Below, piece after piece: positions 10,742 through 23,141 of a DNA stretch of 64,000 nucleotides. The notes under the pieces were generated by a model. That model saw nothing but the letters and a program-made list of their open reading frames with translations. It searched no databases and was not told where the DNA came from. The DNA comes from Pilaira anomala (taxonomy: Eukaryota > Mucoromycota > Mucoromycetes > Mucorales > Mucoraceae). How positions within the stretch are numbered: the first letter of the stretch is position 1; each line of letters opens with the position of its first letter. The DNA lies in assembly GCA_025716855.1 (NCBI GenBank), contig JAIXMQ010000008.1, positions 62,001 to 126,000 on the forward strand, written 5' to 3'. Both the position numbers and the translations under genes were made by a program.

Positions 10742-13700
10742 TCAGAATCTGGCCAAAGTCATAGGTTCCCCTACATCGAAATACTCTTTTTGGTTTGAAA
10801 CAATATTTTGACCGACAATTTTCATTGAAAATTCCAGTGAAGACGAATAGCCTTTTGGTCTCATGGAAATCATGATAGGTATGCTACTGGTATTTTCATA
10901 ACCGGTCAGTTCTAGCTCTTGTAAGAAATCTTTTAATTTATCCCAGGATTTTTTATCTAAAGGAATTTCGCTTTCCAGTTTTTGATTATCCAAGTTTTTT
11001 AATTTATATAAACCTATATATAATGAGTACAAGTATTCATGTAAGTTACGTATAACCATCTAGCTTTAGTTTTTTTATAAATACATATGCAGGTTCTCTC
11101 TCTACTTGATGTTAGCTTTTTTGGGTCTTTATTTTTGGATTTTTCTTGCTTCTCCAAATAAAACGTTTTATCCAATCCAGAATTATATATTATGTCCCCT
11201 TTTTTTAAAAGTGGAATGATATGATTCTCATCTAGTTTGATAGTTTCTGTATTAAATTGCTTGTCTGTATATAAAGGTGTAATTTTGTCATAGCCTCTCT
11301 TAAATTGTGTTATGGAGAAACCGTAAGTTTCTCGAGAAACTTGGTGTAAGTTACCAGTTGTAAAGCATTCATGTAGAAATGGTTTTCCTTGAACGATTGG
11401 CTGCTGGGCGATCTGGTTTGGAAAATCGGGTATAATGAAGAAATTTTTGATTTCAATATAGTCTTTTGATTCTTTTGTTAATAAATCAACTAAAACTTTC
11501 TGAAATTGAGGATTATCGTTAAAATGTATTAGACAAAAAATGTGTTGTATTTCCATGAAATTTCCAAACAAATTTGTATTTATCAACGAGGCCGATATGA
11601 TATTAATCATATTTTCTAGTGTCGGCCTAAAAACAAATTCAATTATATCATAAAATGATAAATGTACGCTACAGTTACAATTAGAACCTAACTGTATAAT
11701 CGATTTCTTATTCATCAATATTTTTGATTTCTCTCCAAGAATCTATAATTTATAAAAAAAAAAAGTTGGCCTTATTTGATCGAGTAGATTTAAATCACTT
11801 ACATTGTTTGAAATATGCGCTTTTAAAGTAATAAAAAACTTTTCTTTTGTTTTCAATGAAAACATTTGTTTGTATTTATGCTCCTCGTGACCGCATAAAT
11901 GGATTAAACTATTACTCTTAGTGATGTGGTCCCATAGGTTCATACACAAAGAGTCATATATATTTGGTGTGGGAATGATTTTATCCGATACAATAATAGC
12001 GGAACTTTTCCCCTCTAGAGAATTTGATTCTATCACTTGATTTAAAGTGAGTTGTAAGTAATCGTCCCGAAGTTGAGCTAAAACATAATGAGACTTGAGG
12101 GGGAGTAACAATTTCGAAGATTGTTGGAGTAAAGGTAACAATCCTTCACCTTGCGTAATAATTTTCAGTTTTTTCAAATTGTCATCATGCTGTACTAGTC
12201 CACTTGCAAATATCATCTCTTTAAACTCTTCTTTAGTACCAATGACATTATCGAGTAGTTTCTTTTCAACCGAGATTAAATGTCCAATTTTCAGATCTCC
12301 ATATATTTCACTTATAATATCGGGTAATCCCTTTTCTATGACTTCATTTATATATGCTAGATACATTACGAAAAAGACCTTGATGTATTTAGATTGTTGA
12401 TTCAAGCTCAGTATTTCCTTGTCAGAAAAGGTAGTATCATTCAGTATAGCTTCAATTTCAGATAATAATTTGGTCTTTCGCCCAAAAAAAAATTCATACA
12501 AAAAATTTCTTTCAAGCTTCGGAATGATTCTTTTTGACTTGAGTGTTTTGATCGTTTGATAGGATGTTTCAGTTGGGATATCATACTTACTAAAGTATTT
12601 CAGATGGTCATACAACTGGTTTTCCATGAAAAAAATGGTCCTATAAAAATTACTTTAATATACAATTGAAACTGTTCATTTCATTTACTTACTGACTTTT
12701 CACCTTTAAAATTATTCTATTTTTTTCTACTTTTAAAAAATTACTCAAAGAAGGTATTCTACAAAAAAAAAAAAAAAAAAAAAAAAATACAAGTTTGAGT
12801 TTGATAATTTTTCATGTTTGTATGCCTGAAGAATCTCTTACCTTTTTCTACCTGTGATAAATTTGTTATCGAAAATATTTTGAATGTTTCCGTCTTTGTT
12901 CAAAAGTGAAAAGGAAAGTGATATCGATTTAAAAGAAATATCTGTTTTTTTAAAAAAAAATTGTTTAATAATACAATGGTATAAGTTATATTTAGTCTTT
13001 CAACTAACCTATGTTGACAATAGCATTTGGTTCCGAGTTTATAAAGATAGACGAAGGTGCATCTTGACTAATTTTTGCTAGACTTTTGGGTAATACATAC
13101 GGTAATGCATGTAAATTGGAATCTCTTAATACCTCTGCAACTTTATTAGCAGCACCTGTCATTAACTCTGAAATAAAAATACGTACGGTACTTTCATACT
13201 TGCTAGTTTCAAGCATTGAATTGTAACTTGAATTGCGCTCTTTATTTTCGGAAAAGTTTCGCATCCAAAGAACTAAAGGAGATGATTGTTGTGCTATTGA
13301 AAAATAATATTCATGTACCATGACCAGTGTTCGTCTTTTACCAAAATTATTCTCCAGTAAGTCTCGTATAGCTCTCAGAATCTTTTCATTCATCTCTTCG
13401 CAAATGTCTGCTATAGTAATTGAGTTTATGATCTCCATTTGTGTTAGGCTTAGATTCCATTCTTTAATATCTGTAATATTGCATAATGCTTTTTGGGAAT
13501 AATCTGCTTCAATATCATACCGAAGGTACTTTTATTAAACATCTTTTTTTTTTTAGCTGCTGTGTGTTCACATGGGATTTTATTTTTTTTATTTTTACCT
13601 TTGGACTTGAAAATTCTTTCAGTACGTGATCTGTCATCCTGTTAAGAACACCTTCTTGAAAATTTGACATATCGTCCGAGAACATTTTAGTCTTTAAGAA

Positions 13701-14492
13701 CGACTTTATACTATCTTTAAAATTATCCAAATTTATAGAAATAACTGCTGAACGTACTACTCTTGGAAAAAGAGTGGCATCTGTAACGTCTACAAGAGAA
13801 TACTGTGGATCGATCAAGTCTAATTTTATTGAAAGCGTTCCGTCATGATGAAGAGCTACTCTGAATAATATATTTTGTTCACCTCTTTTAAAAACTTGAT
13901 TTTTGCCTCTTATATTAGCATATCTACGGTCTTGTAAATAACAAAAGATAGATTCCAAGTCTGTAAAGAACAATAATCTATTTTTGTGATCGTCGCTGGA
14001 TATTAAATTTGAGCGTATAAAAATGGGTTGAATTAGTTCTTCTCTGATTTCATGTTCCCATCCTGAAGGAACAATAAACACGTAATGAAACGCACTAGAA
14101 TTTTCGCTCATTGTTTTATGATATTCTTCAGAATCTCGTATCTTTAGTCGTAAGAAATCTGATATAGAATTTATAAAGAATAAATCGTCTTGGTCCCAGT
14201 TATCTTTCCCTTTTTTATAAACTAGGTATAATTTATCCATGAATTTGTCTATGTGTACATCTTTCTCGTTTGCTTTGAAAGTCTTGTTCTCCCCCCAGTC
14301 CAGAATATCTGTCTTTTCTTGATTGTATGTCATACAAGCCTTGCTTCTATTTACAAAAATCAAATTCAACAATCAAATTCATACTACTATCATGTATATG
14401 TATATTATGTACCTCTGAGGGTATGGTTCTTTACTAGGATACCCTTCAAGTTTATTTAGAAAAGACTTGATAGATATATGCATATTATCCAT
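10742..14492 (-). CDS. Hsp70-like (actin-like ATPase superfamily) protein, paralogue A
   Basis: Eight exons: 14413..14492, 13599..14346, 13009..13528, 12842..12941, 12693..12758, 11803..12640, 11085..11742, 10742..11013. Every junction is GT-AG, and the total of 3282 nt keeps one frame (1093 residues). Family evidence: FIVPSGWEHEIREEL, then SNLISSDDHKNRLLFF and a D/E motif, the pattern of fungal Hsp70-like proteins (vP-x-W, aGLi, D-H-x-d-RLl). The usual N-terminal phosphate motif DFGTT is not seen; the first exon begins MDNMHIS and may not be the true start. A second conserved block (exon 11803..12640) contains IGHLISVEKKLL, IITQGEGLLP and LAQLRDDYLQLTLNQV. Nucleotide hydrolysis is doubtful. 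Function is unknown; stress or signalling roles are only inference. The gene is paralogous to 59131..62992. Confidence 0.8.
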
Positions 14493-16104
14493 GTCTACAT
14501 TTTATTTTGTTTCAAAATTAATATTTTTATTAAGTATGTGGCAGTTTATATTCTGTTTAACGGTAATACTTGCGGATAGCCATACAATAACTATGTCGCT
14601 GAAAGTTATATGAATCCATATACGGGTATGAACCTAAATTATTTGTATATGTAAAAAAAAAAGGTTGGGGCGAAAGAAAAAGAAATCCAGAGACACTGGT
14701 CAAATTTAATTAAGAAGACTGAGCACAAAGCCGTTAGTTCGTATTACAGTGGGCTTGGATTAAATATTTCAGCAGTACATAATACTAACTACTAGAGGCT
14801 GTAAATTAAAGTTATTGTGAGTTTCAAGAGAGATAGGTGAGCTTTTGTTTTTACATAAAAATGAAACTAAAGCTGGAAAAGAACATTTTCCTAAGCTAGC
14901 AAATGTGTCTACTTGAAAGAAAGCAGCAATAATAGTGATATATTAAATGTATTTACGATATATGTAAATACCTGTAATGATAAAAGATAGTTGACTAAAG
15001 AAATAATCTTTTACGTTTAAAACATTAATTCCAAAACATTTCGATATCCAATAGTACAAGATCAAGCAAATAACCTGTTGTATCTTTTTTTTTTTAGAAA
15101 ACAAACAGCTGACATAAAAACTAATCACTCAACTCTTGTAGGCTGTAACATGCATTTCTGCGTCACCTAATTCAGAAACACCAACACAAGTCCGATTTAC
15201 ATAATAATATAATCGTAGCCAGCATAGACGTGATCTTTAACTATAAATCATTATTAAGAATTTGTCTTGTCACAAATTACAAATGTCGCTCAATATTATA
15301 GAAATTCAATAGAAAAATGCAATTGAACTAACTCACAACGCATGATTTTAAAACAAATGTACAGTTGCAAAATATATAAACTCTATTTAAAAAAGAATGT
15401 TGATTATACCTTAGTTTCCCGTTTTAAAGACTTTGGTACTTTGCAGAACAATTATCGTCAGCAAATTCAGGCTCCAAAATATATTTATATACCTGTTACT
15501 TCATAGTATTTGAAGCGAGTTACGCCAATATGGCTTTAATTTAAAAAACTTCTAATCTAGTCTTTGGATTTGTTCAAGTACCGATGTTTTGTGCATTTGA
15601 CCAGGAAAAGTGTTACTCTTTTGTTACACTACTAGAGCTTGCAGAAAAAAAAAGGGGGGGGGGCATGGTTGCTTTCATGGGTATCCAATGTAAAATACAT
15701 GAATATATGTTTGAGTTGTTTGAAACAAAGATATATATATATTTATATATGCATGTATTCAAATACTTCTTATTTAATGATGATGAATCTGCTTTAACAT
15801 CTTACTAGATCGAAACTAGCAACAAAATAAATAATACGCTAAATTAGATAAACAGGTGTAATGATGAAGCAAGAGTTGAGAAACGAGAAACTGGGATTTT
15901 CCACTACTAAAATTTCGGGAAAATTGATTATTTTACCGCCGGTTTAGCCCGCTTTAAACATGGTCGGGAAAAAAATATGTGTCATATGCATTTTTTTTTT
16001 AATATCTGGTAATGAATATGTGATGATGATTTGAAAAAATAAAATAAAACGAAAATAAAGAAAAGGAAGGAGGGAGACAGGTTTGTATATATATAAAAAA
16101 AAAT
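14493..16104. other. Intergenic, no gene seen
   Basis: AT-rich 1.6-kb spacer. It contains a run of ten G at 15654..15663, unusual for this AT-rich DNA, and many A/T runs. A 74-residue open frame spans the G run but has no recognisable domain, intron or start context, so it is not called. Further 5' exons of Hsp70-like gene A could lie at its left edge. Confidence 0.55.
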
Positions 16105-16893
16105 CTAAGAAGAGGATTGCTTGACCATTTTAGATTCATGCTTTGGTGAAATGGAATCAGGAAGTTCAAGAACAGCTCTTAATTGAGCATCAGGTTGTTC
16201 TTTACGACTCTTTTCATCGTCACCAACATACATGGAAACAGTAGCAGAGGCCATTAAGACAGCGATAGTTACTGCTTGTGCGTACATACGTGCTTGAACT
16301 ACCTTTTGTTGTGTTGTAAGGTATTTGTTCGAGAAACTGTAACCGAGTGCACCTACCATAGAGGCAGCCCAAGAGATACCTATTATTATTATTTACGTCA
16401 GTATTCTTTCATACTGACTCCCATTATCTCTCTCTCTCTCTCTCTTTTGCTTGCTCGCTCTTTCTCTTATAACTTACCAATAAATGACCAACGGTTATCA
16501 TTTAAATAACGTAAAGATCTATCGAATGTGGATAAATGTTCATCGGGAACACGGTTTGAACGTAATTCACGAAGCATATCTTCATCAGTATAACCAAGTG
16601 TTTCATTCTCATACTTTGAAACAGCTCTATCAGAGGCAAACAAGAAACCAGCAGCAGTAGCTATAAATTATAAATTAATTTCAATATCACTTTCAATTGC
16701 ACAAGTACTTACTTGAGGCAGCCAAGATAGCTTTGTAAGGTCTACTTAAAGCCCTGAAATCGGCAGATTTACGAGCAGTTAAAGCAGTGGCAGCAAGACC
16801 TAAACCAAGACCAATTACAGCACCTTTAAGACCACTTTGATAGAAGATCTCTTCACTTCTCTTTTCTTGTTGTTCAGATAAAAGTTTGGTCAT
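16105..16893 (-). CDS. RCF2: Respiratory supercomplex factor 2 homologue (HIG1 domain)
   Basis: Three exons, 16713..16893, 16478..16660 and 16105..16379, give 212 residues, close to yeast Rcf2. The C-terminal exon carries the HIG1 region: NKYLTTQQKVVQARMYAQ, a variant of the Q-x3-[RH]-x-R-x3-Q motif with Gln at the R/H place, followed by hydrophobic TIAVLMASATVSMYVG. An N-terminal hydrophobic pair begins GLKGAVIGLGLGLAATAL. Rcf2 proteins sit in the mitochondrial inner membrane and help cytochrome c oxidase assembly and III-IV supercomplexes. A TATA box on the minus strand (16957..16965 reversed, TATATAAAA) lies upstream. The first intron is short (52 nt); the second (98 nt) contains a TC microsatellite. 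It is divergent from NMT1. Confidence 0.85.
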
Positions 16894-17286
16894 TTTTTGT
16901 TGTTTGTTGTAATATTTATTAGAAAGAAATTCTATATTTTCGACTTAAACCCCCCGTTTTATATATTAAACAATTTCCGGCCCGGACTGAAAAAGATTTG
17001 AAAGTGGGATGATTTTATCATCTATATTTTTCAAGCAGGGCTCACCATACCCAATCGTGGCGGTTGAAAAGAAGTTCTTTGTAAGCCGTTTTTTGTTGTC
17101 AGTTCATTTAATTTCATGCTGATTTAATCTTTTACCCGTACAAAGTGACATATTTTGTTCTTTGTTTTTTTTTGACTTGGAAAGCAGTCCATTGTTCGCC
17201 ATTTTAAATAAGTACCTGTTTTTTTCACTCTAATTACTTTTTCTCTCTTCATTTTAAACCTGTGTCAAAAAAACAATAACAAAATA
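16894..17286. promoter_or_regulatory. Divergent promoter between RCF2 and NMT1
   Basis: A 393-bp head-to-head spacer. A minus-strand TATATAAAA box lies about 65 bp upstream of the RCF2 start. On the NMT1 side pyrimidine-rich stretches precede the ATG, and no clear TATA is seen. Specific regulator sites could not be assigned. Confidence 0.5.
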
Positions 17287-19100
17287 ATGGATAATAAGAA
17301 GCAACCAACTGAGAAAGAGTTGAAAGATCTCGTAAAGAAAGTAGATAAACTTGTCTCTAAAGCCGATGCAAAGGGTGCTTCCGGAAAGAAGGCCGATCCT
17401 CAAGCAGAAGCTTTGATGAGAGCTCAGTTGAAACAAATGATGGAAAGTATGGCTTTGATGGAAAAGTCTGGTTTGGTAAAGACTACTGGTAAAAAGGATG
17501 TAGGTGACCACAAGTTTTGGAATACTCAACCTGTACCTAGCTTCAGTAAGTTATTATTTAGAGAAAGAAAAGAAAAAACATAAACTGACACTTATTTCCA
17601 TCTCTTTTTTTTTTTTTAGCTGACGAGATTAACGAATCAGGTCCTATTGAAGCTGATATTCCTTTTGACCAAATTAGAAAAGAACCACTTCCTTTACCTA
17701 AGGATTTCGAATGGTGCGAAATTAATATGGAAGATGACAAAGAGGTAAAAAAAAAACTTGGTTTATTATAATTGGATCAACGTGTTGATTATCTCGATTT
17801 TCCTCCTTAGGTCAAGGAACTTTATGAACTTTTAACAATGAACTACGTTGAAGATGATGAAGCTCAATTCAGATTCGATTATTCCGCAGAGTTTTTAAAA
17901 TGGTAACTTATAAGAAAAGTATATCTGTATGTGTAAACTAAATAATTCGATTTTTAGGGCTCTCTTACCTCCCGGTTGGAAAAAGTCTTGGCTTGTTGGT
18001 GTTCGTGTAGCTTCCAACAAGAAGTTAGTTGCTTTCATTAGTGGTATTCCTGTTGCTATGAGAACCTATGACAAGTAAGCTTATATGTGTAGATATATTT
18101 TTTTGTTCATTATTCTAAATACATATATATTAGGGTTCATAACTTGACAGAAATCAACTTTTTATGTGTTCACAAGAAACTTCGATCAAAGCGTTTGGCT
18201 CCTGTTCTTATCAAGGAAATTACACGCAGAAGTCATGTTGAAGGTATTTTCCAAGCTGCTTATACTGCTGGTGTCGTTATTCCCAAACCTATCTCTACTT
18301 GTCGGTAAGTCTGATATATGTTTTTTTTAAAAAAAGAAGAAAAAAATAAGATGAGAACTAATTTTTTTTTTTGATCTAGTTACTATCATAGATCACTTAA
18401 CCCAAAGAAGCTTGTCGAATGTAACTTTTCACGTATTCCACCCAGATCTACATTGTCTCGTATGATTAAAAACTATAAGGTACCTGAAAAGACCAGTATT
18501 CCAGGATTAAGAGAGATGCGTGTAGAAGATGTTCCACAAGTACGTGTATTATTAAACAAATACCTTGCTCGATTTGATTTTGCACCCGTATTTGAAACAG
18601 ATGAGGATGTAAAGCATTGGATCTTACCTCACGAAAAGGTCGTTTGGAGTTACGTTGTTGAAAAGGATGGTAAAGTAACCGATTTCTTCTCTTTCTACTC
18701 TCTTCCCAGCTCTGTTATTGGTAATCCTAAACATAGCACCTTAAATGCCGCTTATATGTTCTATTATGGTCTTGAAGTGCCCGAGGAGCTTAATCATGAT
18801 CAAAAGGAAAGCTTTATTACAAAGAGATTGAACGAACTTGTATCTGATGCTTTGGTATTGGCCAAAAAGGTTAGTAATATATTTATTCATTTTTTTTTTC
18901 TTATCATAAGGTACTAATTTTTTTTCTCACTCCTTTGTTAGGCTGATTTTGATGTTGTAAATACACTTGATTTAATGGATAACGCCAAGTTTGTGGAAGA
19001 ACAAAAGTTTGGTAATGGTGATGGTTATTTGAATTATTACTTGTACAACTGGAAATGTCCTGATGTTGCAAAAAACAAGGTTGGATTAGTTATGCTTTAA
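17287..19100 (+). CDS. NMT1: Glycylpeptide N-tetradecanoyltransferase (N-myristoyltransferase)
   Basis: Seven exons: 17287..17545, 17620..17744, 17811..17902, 17958..18074, 18134..18304, 18380..18869, 18942..19100. They sum to 1413 nt, 470 residues, the usual size. Diagnostic segments: [11 protein letters not shown] near residue 78, ENMEDD-like acidic region, [40 protein letters not shown] (acyl-CoA binding), [11 protein letters not shown], and the C-terminal GLVML, whose terminal carboxylate acts as the catalytic base in this family. A Lys-rich N-terminal stretch is like that of other NMTs and may mediate ribosome contact. The enzyme moves myristate from myristoyl-CoA to N-terminal glycine of proteins such as ARF and G-alpha subunits in the cytosol. 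It is essential in fungi. All seven exons join in frame and no defect is seen. Confidence 0.96.
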
Positions 19101-19962
19101 TTTTTTTTTAAAACAATCAATAATAAATTACCGTGAAGGGCCCTAAATACACTTGTCTTGACTATTTCATATATAATGGACCCATTACATTATTTATACA
19201 TTACAAGTCTGATTTTGCAATATATTCAGTCGCTCAGTCGCTCCTTTTTATTATAACATGCGATTTAATTTATAAATATTTGCATTGTTTGTCCCACTTT
19301 TATTCATTTCCCCACATTTTTTCCATGAAAACGATTCCTAGCGGTTGATTATTATTTCAATACATAAATAGACTAAAGTACCTTCTTTTGGCATTTCTTA
19401 TTGCTTCGTCTTATCGTAATATGATGGTATATGGAAGATGTAGATACAAGAGACTTTTCTCCTTTATTTCGTTCCAGAAAAGTAATTCAATTTTTTACTA
19501 AAGAAATACAGTTTTCCCACATTACCCTTTTGGAATAATAAACAGATGAACAAAAATAACAACAATGCGTCGATAATAAAAGGCTCAAGCAAAAAAAAAG
19601 AGAACTATTTGATTTAAAACTATATGCTTTCTCTTTTAGAAAAATGCTTGAATTATACTCTTGATAATAGTCGACTGTTTGAATTTTGAAAATGAAATTT
19701 GTCGATTAGTTAGATTCGTTTTGCTTATCGGTTTTAATGACAAAAATTGAGCTTTATCAGGTGATTATGATATCTTCATGGCTGTACGCTGTAAAAAGGC
19801 TCTTTCTGTAAACTCTTGAATCCCGTTTAAGTCATGATATGATTTTAAGCCGTTTTGTTTATAGTATAAATATATATATATATAAAAGTCTTTGCTACTT
19901 TTTCTTTTTCGTTTTCTTGTTCCATTTTAAAACTTTTTTTTAAAACGTCAAGTTTTTATATT
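19101..19962. other. Intergenic; promoter of the following gene at its right end
   Basis: AT-rich spacer. A strong TATA-like run (TATAAATA at 19865..19872, followed by TA repeats) lies about 90 bp before the next ATG. No gene is seen in the rest. Confidence 0.55.
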
Positions 19963-20598
19963 ATGTTACTTGCCCAACCATTTGATCCATTTAAACCACA
20001 AAGAAAAATCCCATTTTTTGTTAAACATCGTCTATTTTCAAGAACAAGACGGGCTCTATTAAGTCTAAAAAATAAAATGTACAATAACAATATCAATAAT
20101 AACAACAGACAATTTCAGCCTTGTATGATGCCGGATAATCATTTCATGTTACCCCCACAACGGATGCTTCCTCCCCCTCCCCCTCCTTCATCATGGTACT
20201 ACTGTTATAATGGTTGTTATGATCCATTTCAATCACCCATGCCCTTTCCACCACCACCTCCTCCATCATTGTACTCTACTATGCATCCTCTTCAAATACC
20301 TTATTGTATATGTATCCATATCTCTGCCCCTCATCCTACTCCTGAGCGCCATAAAGATGCCTATTCACAAAATGAATCCACACTCTACAACAGTTCAAAC
20401 TCTTCTATGTATAGCTGTAACGAAAAGATGGAACAAGAAGAAAATTACTATCGTGACAATTATCCGACGGCATTGACTCAAAGTGATATCTTGTTAGAAA
20501 AAACAAATGCTCAACGTCTGCGACCTTCTTTACGTCGATGGAATAGTAGCAGCTATAATAATAATAATAATAATAATAATAGCTGTTATCATGAATAA
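19963..20598 (+). CDS. Hypothetical Pro/Asn-rich protein
   Basis: 211 residues, single exon, with a TATA box in the right place upstream. The first 40 residues are basic (RKIPFF...RLFSRTRRALLSLKNK). Then come Asn-rich (NNNINNNN), Pro runs of six and seven residues (PPPPPP), a Tyr/Cys-rich middle and a C-terminal Asn run encoded by AAT/AAC repeats. There are no membrane segments or known domains. Poly-Pro runs could bind SH3, WW or profilin partners, but this is inference. Proline codons and open length support a real gene. Alternatively it could be a fortuitous low-complexity frame. I do not recognise a family. Confidence 0.55.
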   Translation: MLLAQPFDPFKPQRKIPFFVKHRLFSRTRRALLSLKNKMYNNNINNNNRQFQPCMMPDNHFMLPPQRMLPPPPPPSSWYYCYNGCYDPFQSPMPFPPPPPPSLYSTMHPLQIPYCICIHISAPHPTPERHKDAYSQNESTLYNSSNSSMYSCNEKMEQEENYYRDNYPTALTQSDILLEKTNAQRLRPSLRRWNSSSYNNNNNNNNSCYHE

Positions 20599-21123
20599 AA
20601 ATTACAGAATTATATAAATTATAAAATTAATTTAGTATAATAAAGCCTTATCTTTTTTTAAGTCTATTATACAGTATTTAAAATGAGAGAACAATAAACA
20701 ACATGATACATATTAAGCAGCATTTACCATAAGGAGCTGAACAAATCCCGTCTTTTGTTTGTTACACTTATCAAAAAGACAAGGAAAAATTCCAGGTGGT
20801 ATATCATTTTATCAAAGAAAAAGGTTCAATTGTATGACGCACAAAAAGAGTTAGAGCTTTCTGGATACTTTCTGAATGTCACCATACGATGAAAAAGTTT
20901 AAAAGATAAAATAAGATTATCTATCTGCACATGATATAAGATTTATTTTGTAATATAACAGTTTATTAATTTTTGCATATAAGTAAGAATAACAAAAAAA
21001 AAAAAAAAAAGGAAGATTATATATAAAAGAAAATTTTAGCATAAATATTTACAGAATAAAGAGAAAAAAGTGTATGTTTTTTTTTGATTTTTGAATTTAA
21101 GCATAATGTTTTTGAATTCAAGC
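20599..21123. other. Intergenic between convergent genes
   Basis: Spacer of about 525 bp that must hold both 3' ends. It is AT-rich with an A run around 20995-21010. No gene is seen. Confidence 0.5.
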
Positions 21124-22446
21124 TTAATGCTTTTGAATTTGATGTCGAACAAGAGCATCTTTTCGGCTGAAAGTTGATGTGCATGCATCACAAGCGTATG
21201 CACGTTCGCCATTATGGACAGTGGCAACATGTCGAGTCAAATCGTGCTTGCGATCAAATGCTTTCACACAAAGATGACAACCAAAGTCTTTGACACGATC
21301 AGAATTATGGATCTTAATGTGTGTGCCAAGATTGTAGCGTCGATTAAAGGTAACATGGCATACTTCGCATTCGAATTTACGGTCTTTGTCGTTGTTTGCA
21401 TTTGAGGTCTTGATTCTTTTGTTCTTCTTTTCTGTATTTGTATCTTGAATTTTACGTTTGTTTCTGGTAGTTGTAGAAGCTTTAACTTCTTCTGTAGGTT
21501 CTGTTATAATAGATTTCATATGTTGCATAGGTTGAATAGGTTGAATAGATTCAGTTTTGTTTGATGTAGTTTGATTCATATTGAATAAGCAATCGTCAAA
21601 GCAGTCTTCTAAGAAATTACTAGCTTCGAAATTGTCAGCATTAAATACATTGTTTTGCTGTTGAATATCTTGTTGTGTGATCATGGTATCAGCTAAAGGT
21701 TCTTCAGAAGGAAGTGGGGGAAAGAGAGGGTCGGATGAATCATCAACTGGAGCAATATTTGTTGCAATGGGGCTGATAGAAGTTGAATCCAATAATAATT
21801 GAGTTGGGTCACCATTAAATTGATCATATGAATTTAGTAAAGGTGTGGTCAAGTCTGTAGATGTAATAGCTGGAGTATTTGCGAATAAGTCGGCAGTGAT
21901 ATGAGCAGGTGTTTGCCATGAGGACATGTCCGTATTTAAGTAATTACATACTTGGACATCATCTTGATTTGACTCAACAGTAGGAGCCATATTTAGACCA
22001 TAATAAGGAGAGTAATATGGCGAGTTTTGAAATTGATTTAGGCTTGGTGTAAACACAGAAGCAGGTGTGAATGGTGTGCTAATACAAGTATCTAAAAAGG
22101 GAGTCGCCATCATGGGAGACTCACCGGCAGGACCAGCAACTGCTGCTGCGGCAGGAGTGATATCGCCTATAAAAGCAGCTAAAGGATTTTGATCCATTTG
22201 ATTATTAGAACAAGAAGCTTGTTCATTCATAACTATAGCAGCAGCTAAAGTATTATTGGATACGATCAGTTTACATGCCTCTATAAATTCAGATTTATTA
22301 TGATTGTACTCACCATCAATTTCACCCCAGACTTGTGCGAAATTGAATTCGTTGGTTTTGGTTTGAACAGGTATATTTTCCATTGTCTCATTTTGAGGGA
22401 AAAAGATGTCTTGAATACCGTTCATGTTAAAGTTAGAGAAAGACAT
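21124..22446 (-). CDS. C2H2 zinc-finger transcription factor (three C-terminal fingers, Crz1-like order)
   Basis: A single exon of 440 residues. The first 330 residues are acidic and Asn/Gln/Thr/Pro-rich, as in activation domains. A basic patch follows (NKRKIQDTNTEKKNKRIK), a likely nuclear signal. Then come three C2H2 fingers: CEVCHVTFNRRYNLGTHIKIH, CHLCVKAFDRKHDLTRHVATVH and CDACTSTFSRKDALVRHQIQKH. The order YNL, HDL, DAL in the helices resembles calcineurin-responsive Crz1/PrzA fingers. No clear calcineurin-docking PxIxIT was found, so that assignment is tentative. It ends right after the last His. Alternating Gln/Asn-rich segments probably vary among strains. Expected role: DNA-binding regulator in the nucleus. 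Confidence 0.85.
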   Translation of the reverse strand: MSFSNFNMNGIQDIFFPQNETMENIPVQTKTNEFNFAQVWGEIDGEYNHNKSEFIEACKLIVSNNTLAAAIVMNEQASCSNNQMDQNPLAAFIGDITPAAAAVAGPAGESPMMATPFLDTCISTPFTPASVFTPSLNQFQNSPYYSPYYGLNMAPTVESNQDDVQVCNYLNTDMSSWQTPAHITADLFANTPAITSTDLTTPLLNSYDQFNGDPTQLLLDSTSISPIATNIAPVDDSSDPLFPPLPSEEPLADTMITQQDIQQQNNVFNADNFEASNFLEDCFDDCLFNMNQTTSNKTESIQPIQPMQHMKSIITEPTEEVKASTTTRNKRKIQDTNTEKKNKRIKTSNANNDKDRKFECEVCHVTFNRRYNLGTHIKIHNSDRVKDFGCHLCVKAFDRKHDLTRHVATVHNGERAYACDACTSTFSRKDALVRHQIQKH

Positions 22447-23028
22447 ATTAGAATCTTCTGATAAATGCAGGTTGTATGAATGCGTCGAAATGAGGTTGTC
22501 TGTAAAAAGATGAATATTTTTTTTTTTAAAAAAGCTCTTGTTATTCTTGGTATATATAGAGAATGAACAAGAAATAAATATGGGTATACTATGTATATGA
22601 AAATAAAATGATAAAAAAAAAAGGGAAAAAAAGACTAAAATCCCAACCTTTTATACCGCAGCAACGAAATTGCGCCTCTTTCATAAATCTTTGTGAAACT
22701 CAGATAGATAACCCGTCACAGACCCGCGAATGAGGTGCCTCATCTCTTGAGGTGCGTCTGGTACTTGATCCATGAGCCAGGTTGCCATGGTAACAAATGC
22801 TTGTATGAATGACAATGTATCACCTCCATATACAGCGTCAATATTCGTTTGACGGAAACTCTCGCAGTTTTTTTTTTATAATTTGTAATACACCTTCCTT
22901 TTTCAGAATAGCATTGCGTTTTTTTTTATGACCTCTTTAATTATACTGTGCTTCCACTCTCAATTTACCGGATGCTTGAAAACACCGCCCAGTTTTTTGA
23001 ATAATTTTGGACACTTGTGCGAAGTTAG
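22447..23028. other. Intergenic, promoter side of the C2H2 gene
   Basis: Holds a TATA-like run on the minus strand near 22550 (TATATATA). The sequence then becomes less AT-rich around 22650-22850 with no recognisable frame. The right edge is the end of the composite element. Confidence 0.5.
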
Positions 23029-23141
23029 ATTGCCTAAAAAAATGAGATTAATTTGACCAAGTGTTTAAAACCAATTTGCCCAGCATATCAAAAATAAATT
23101 CGCCACTTTTTAGAAGATAATTTGACCAAATATTAAAATGA

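Noticed and set aside
15584..15808. 74-residue frame spanning the G run
   Set aside because: No conserved features; frame depends on homopolymers.
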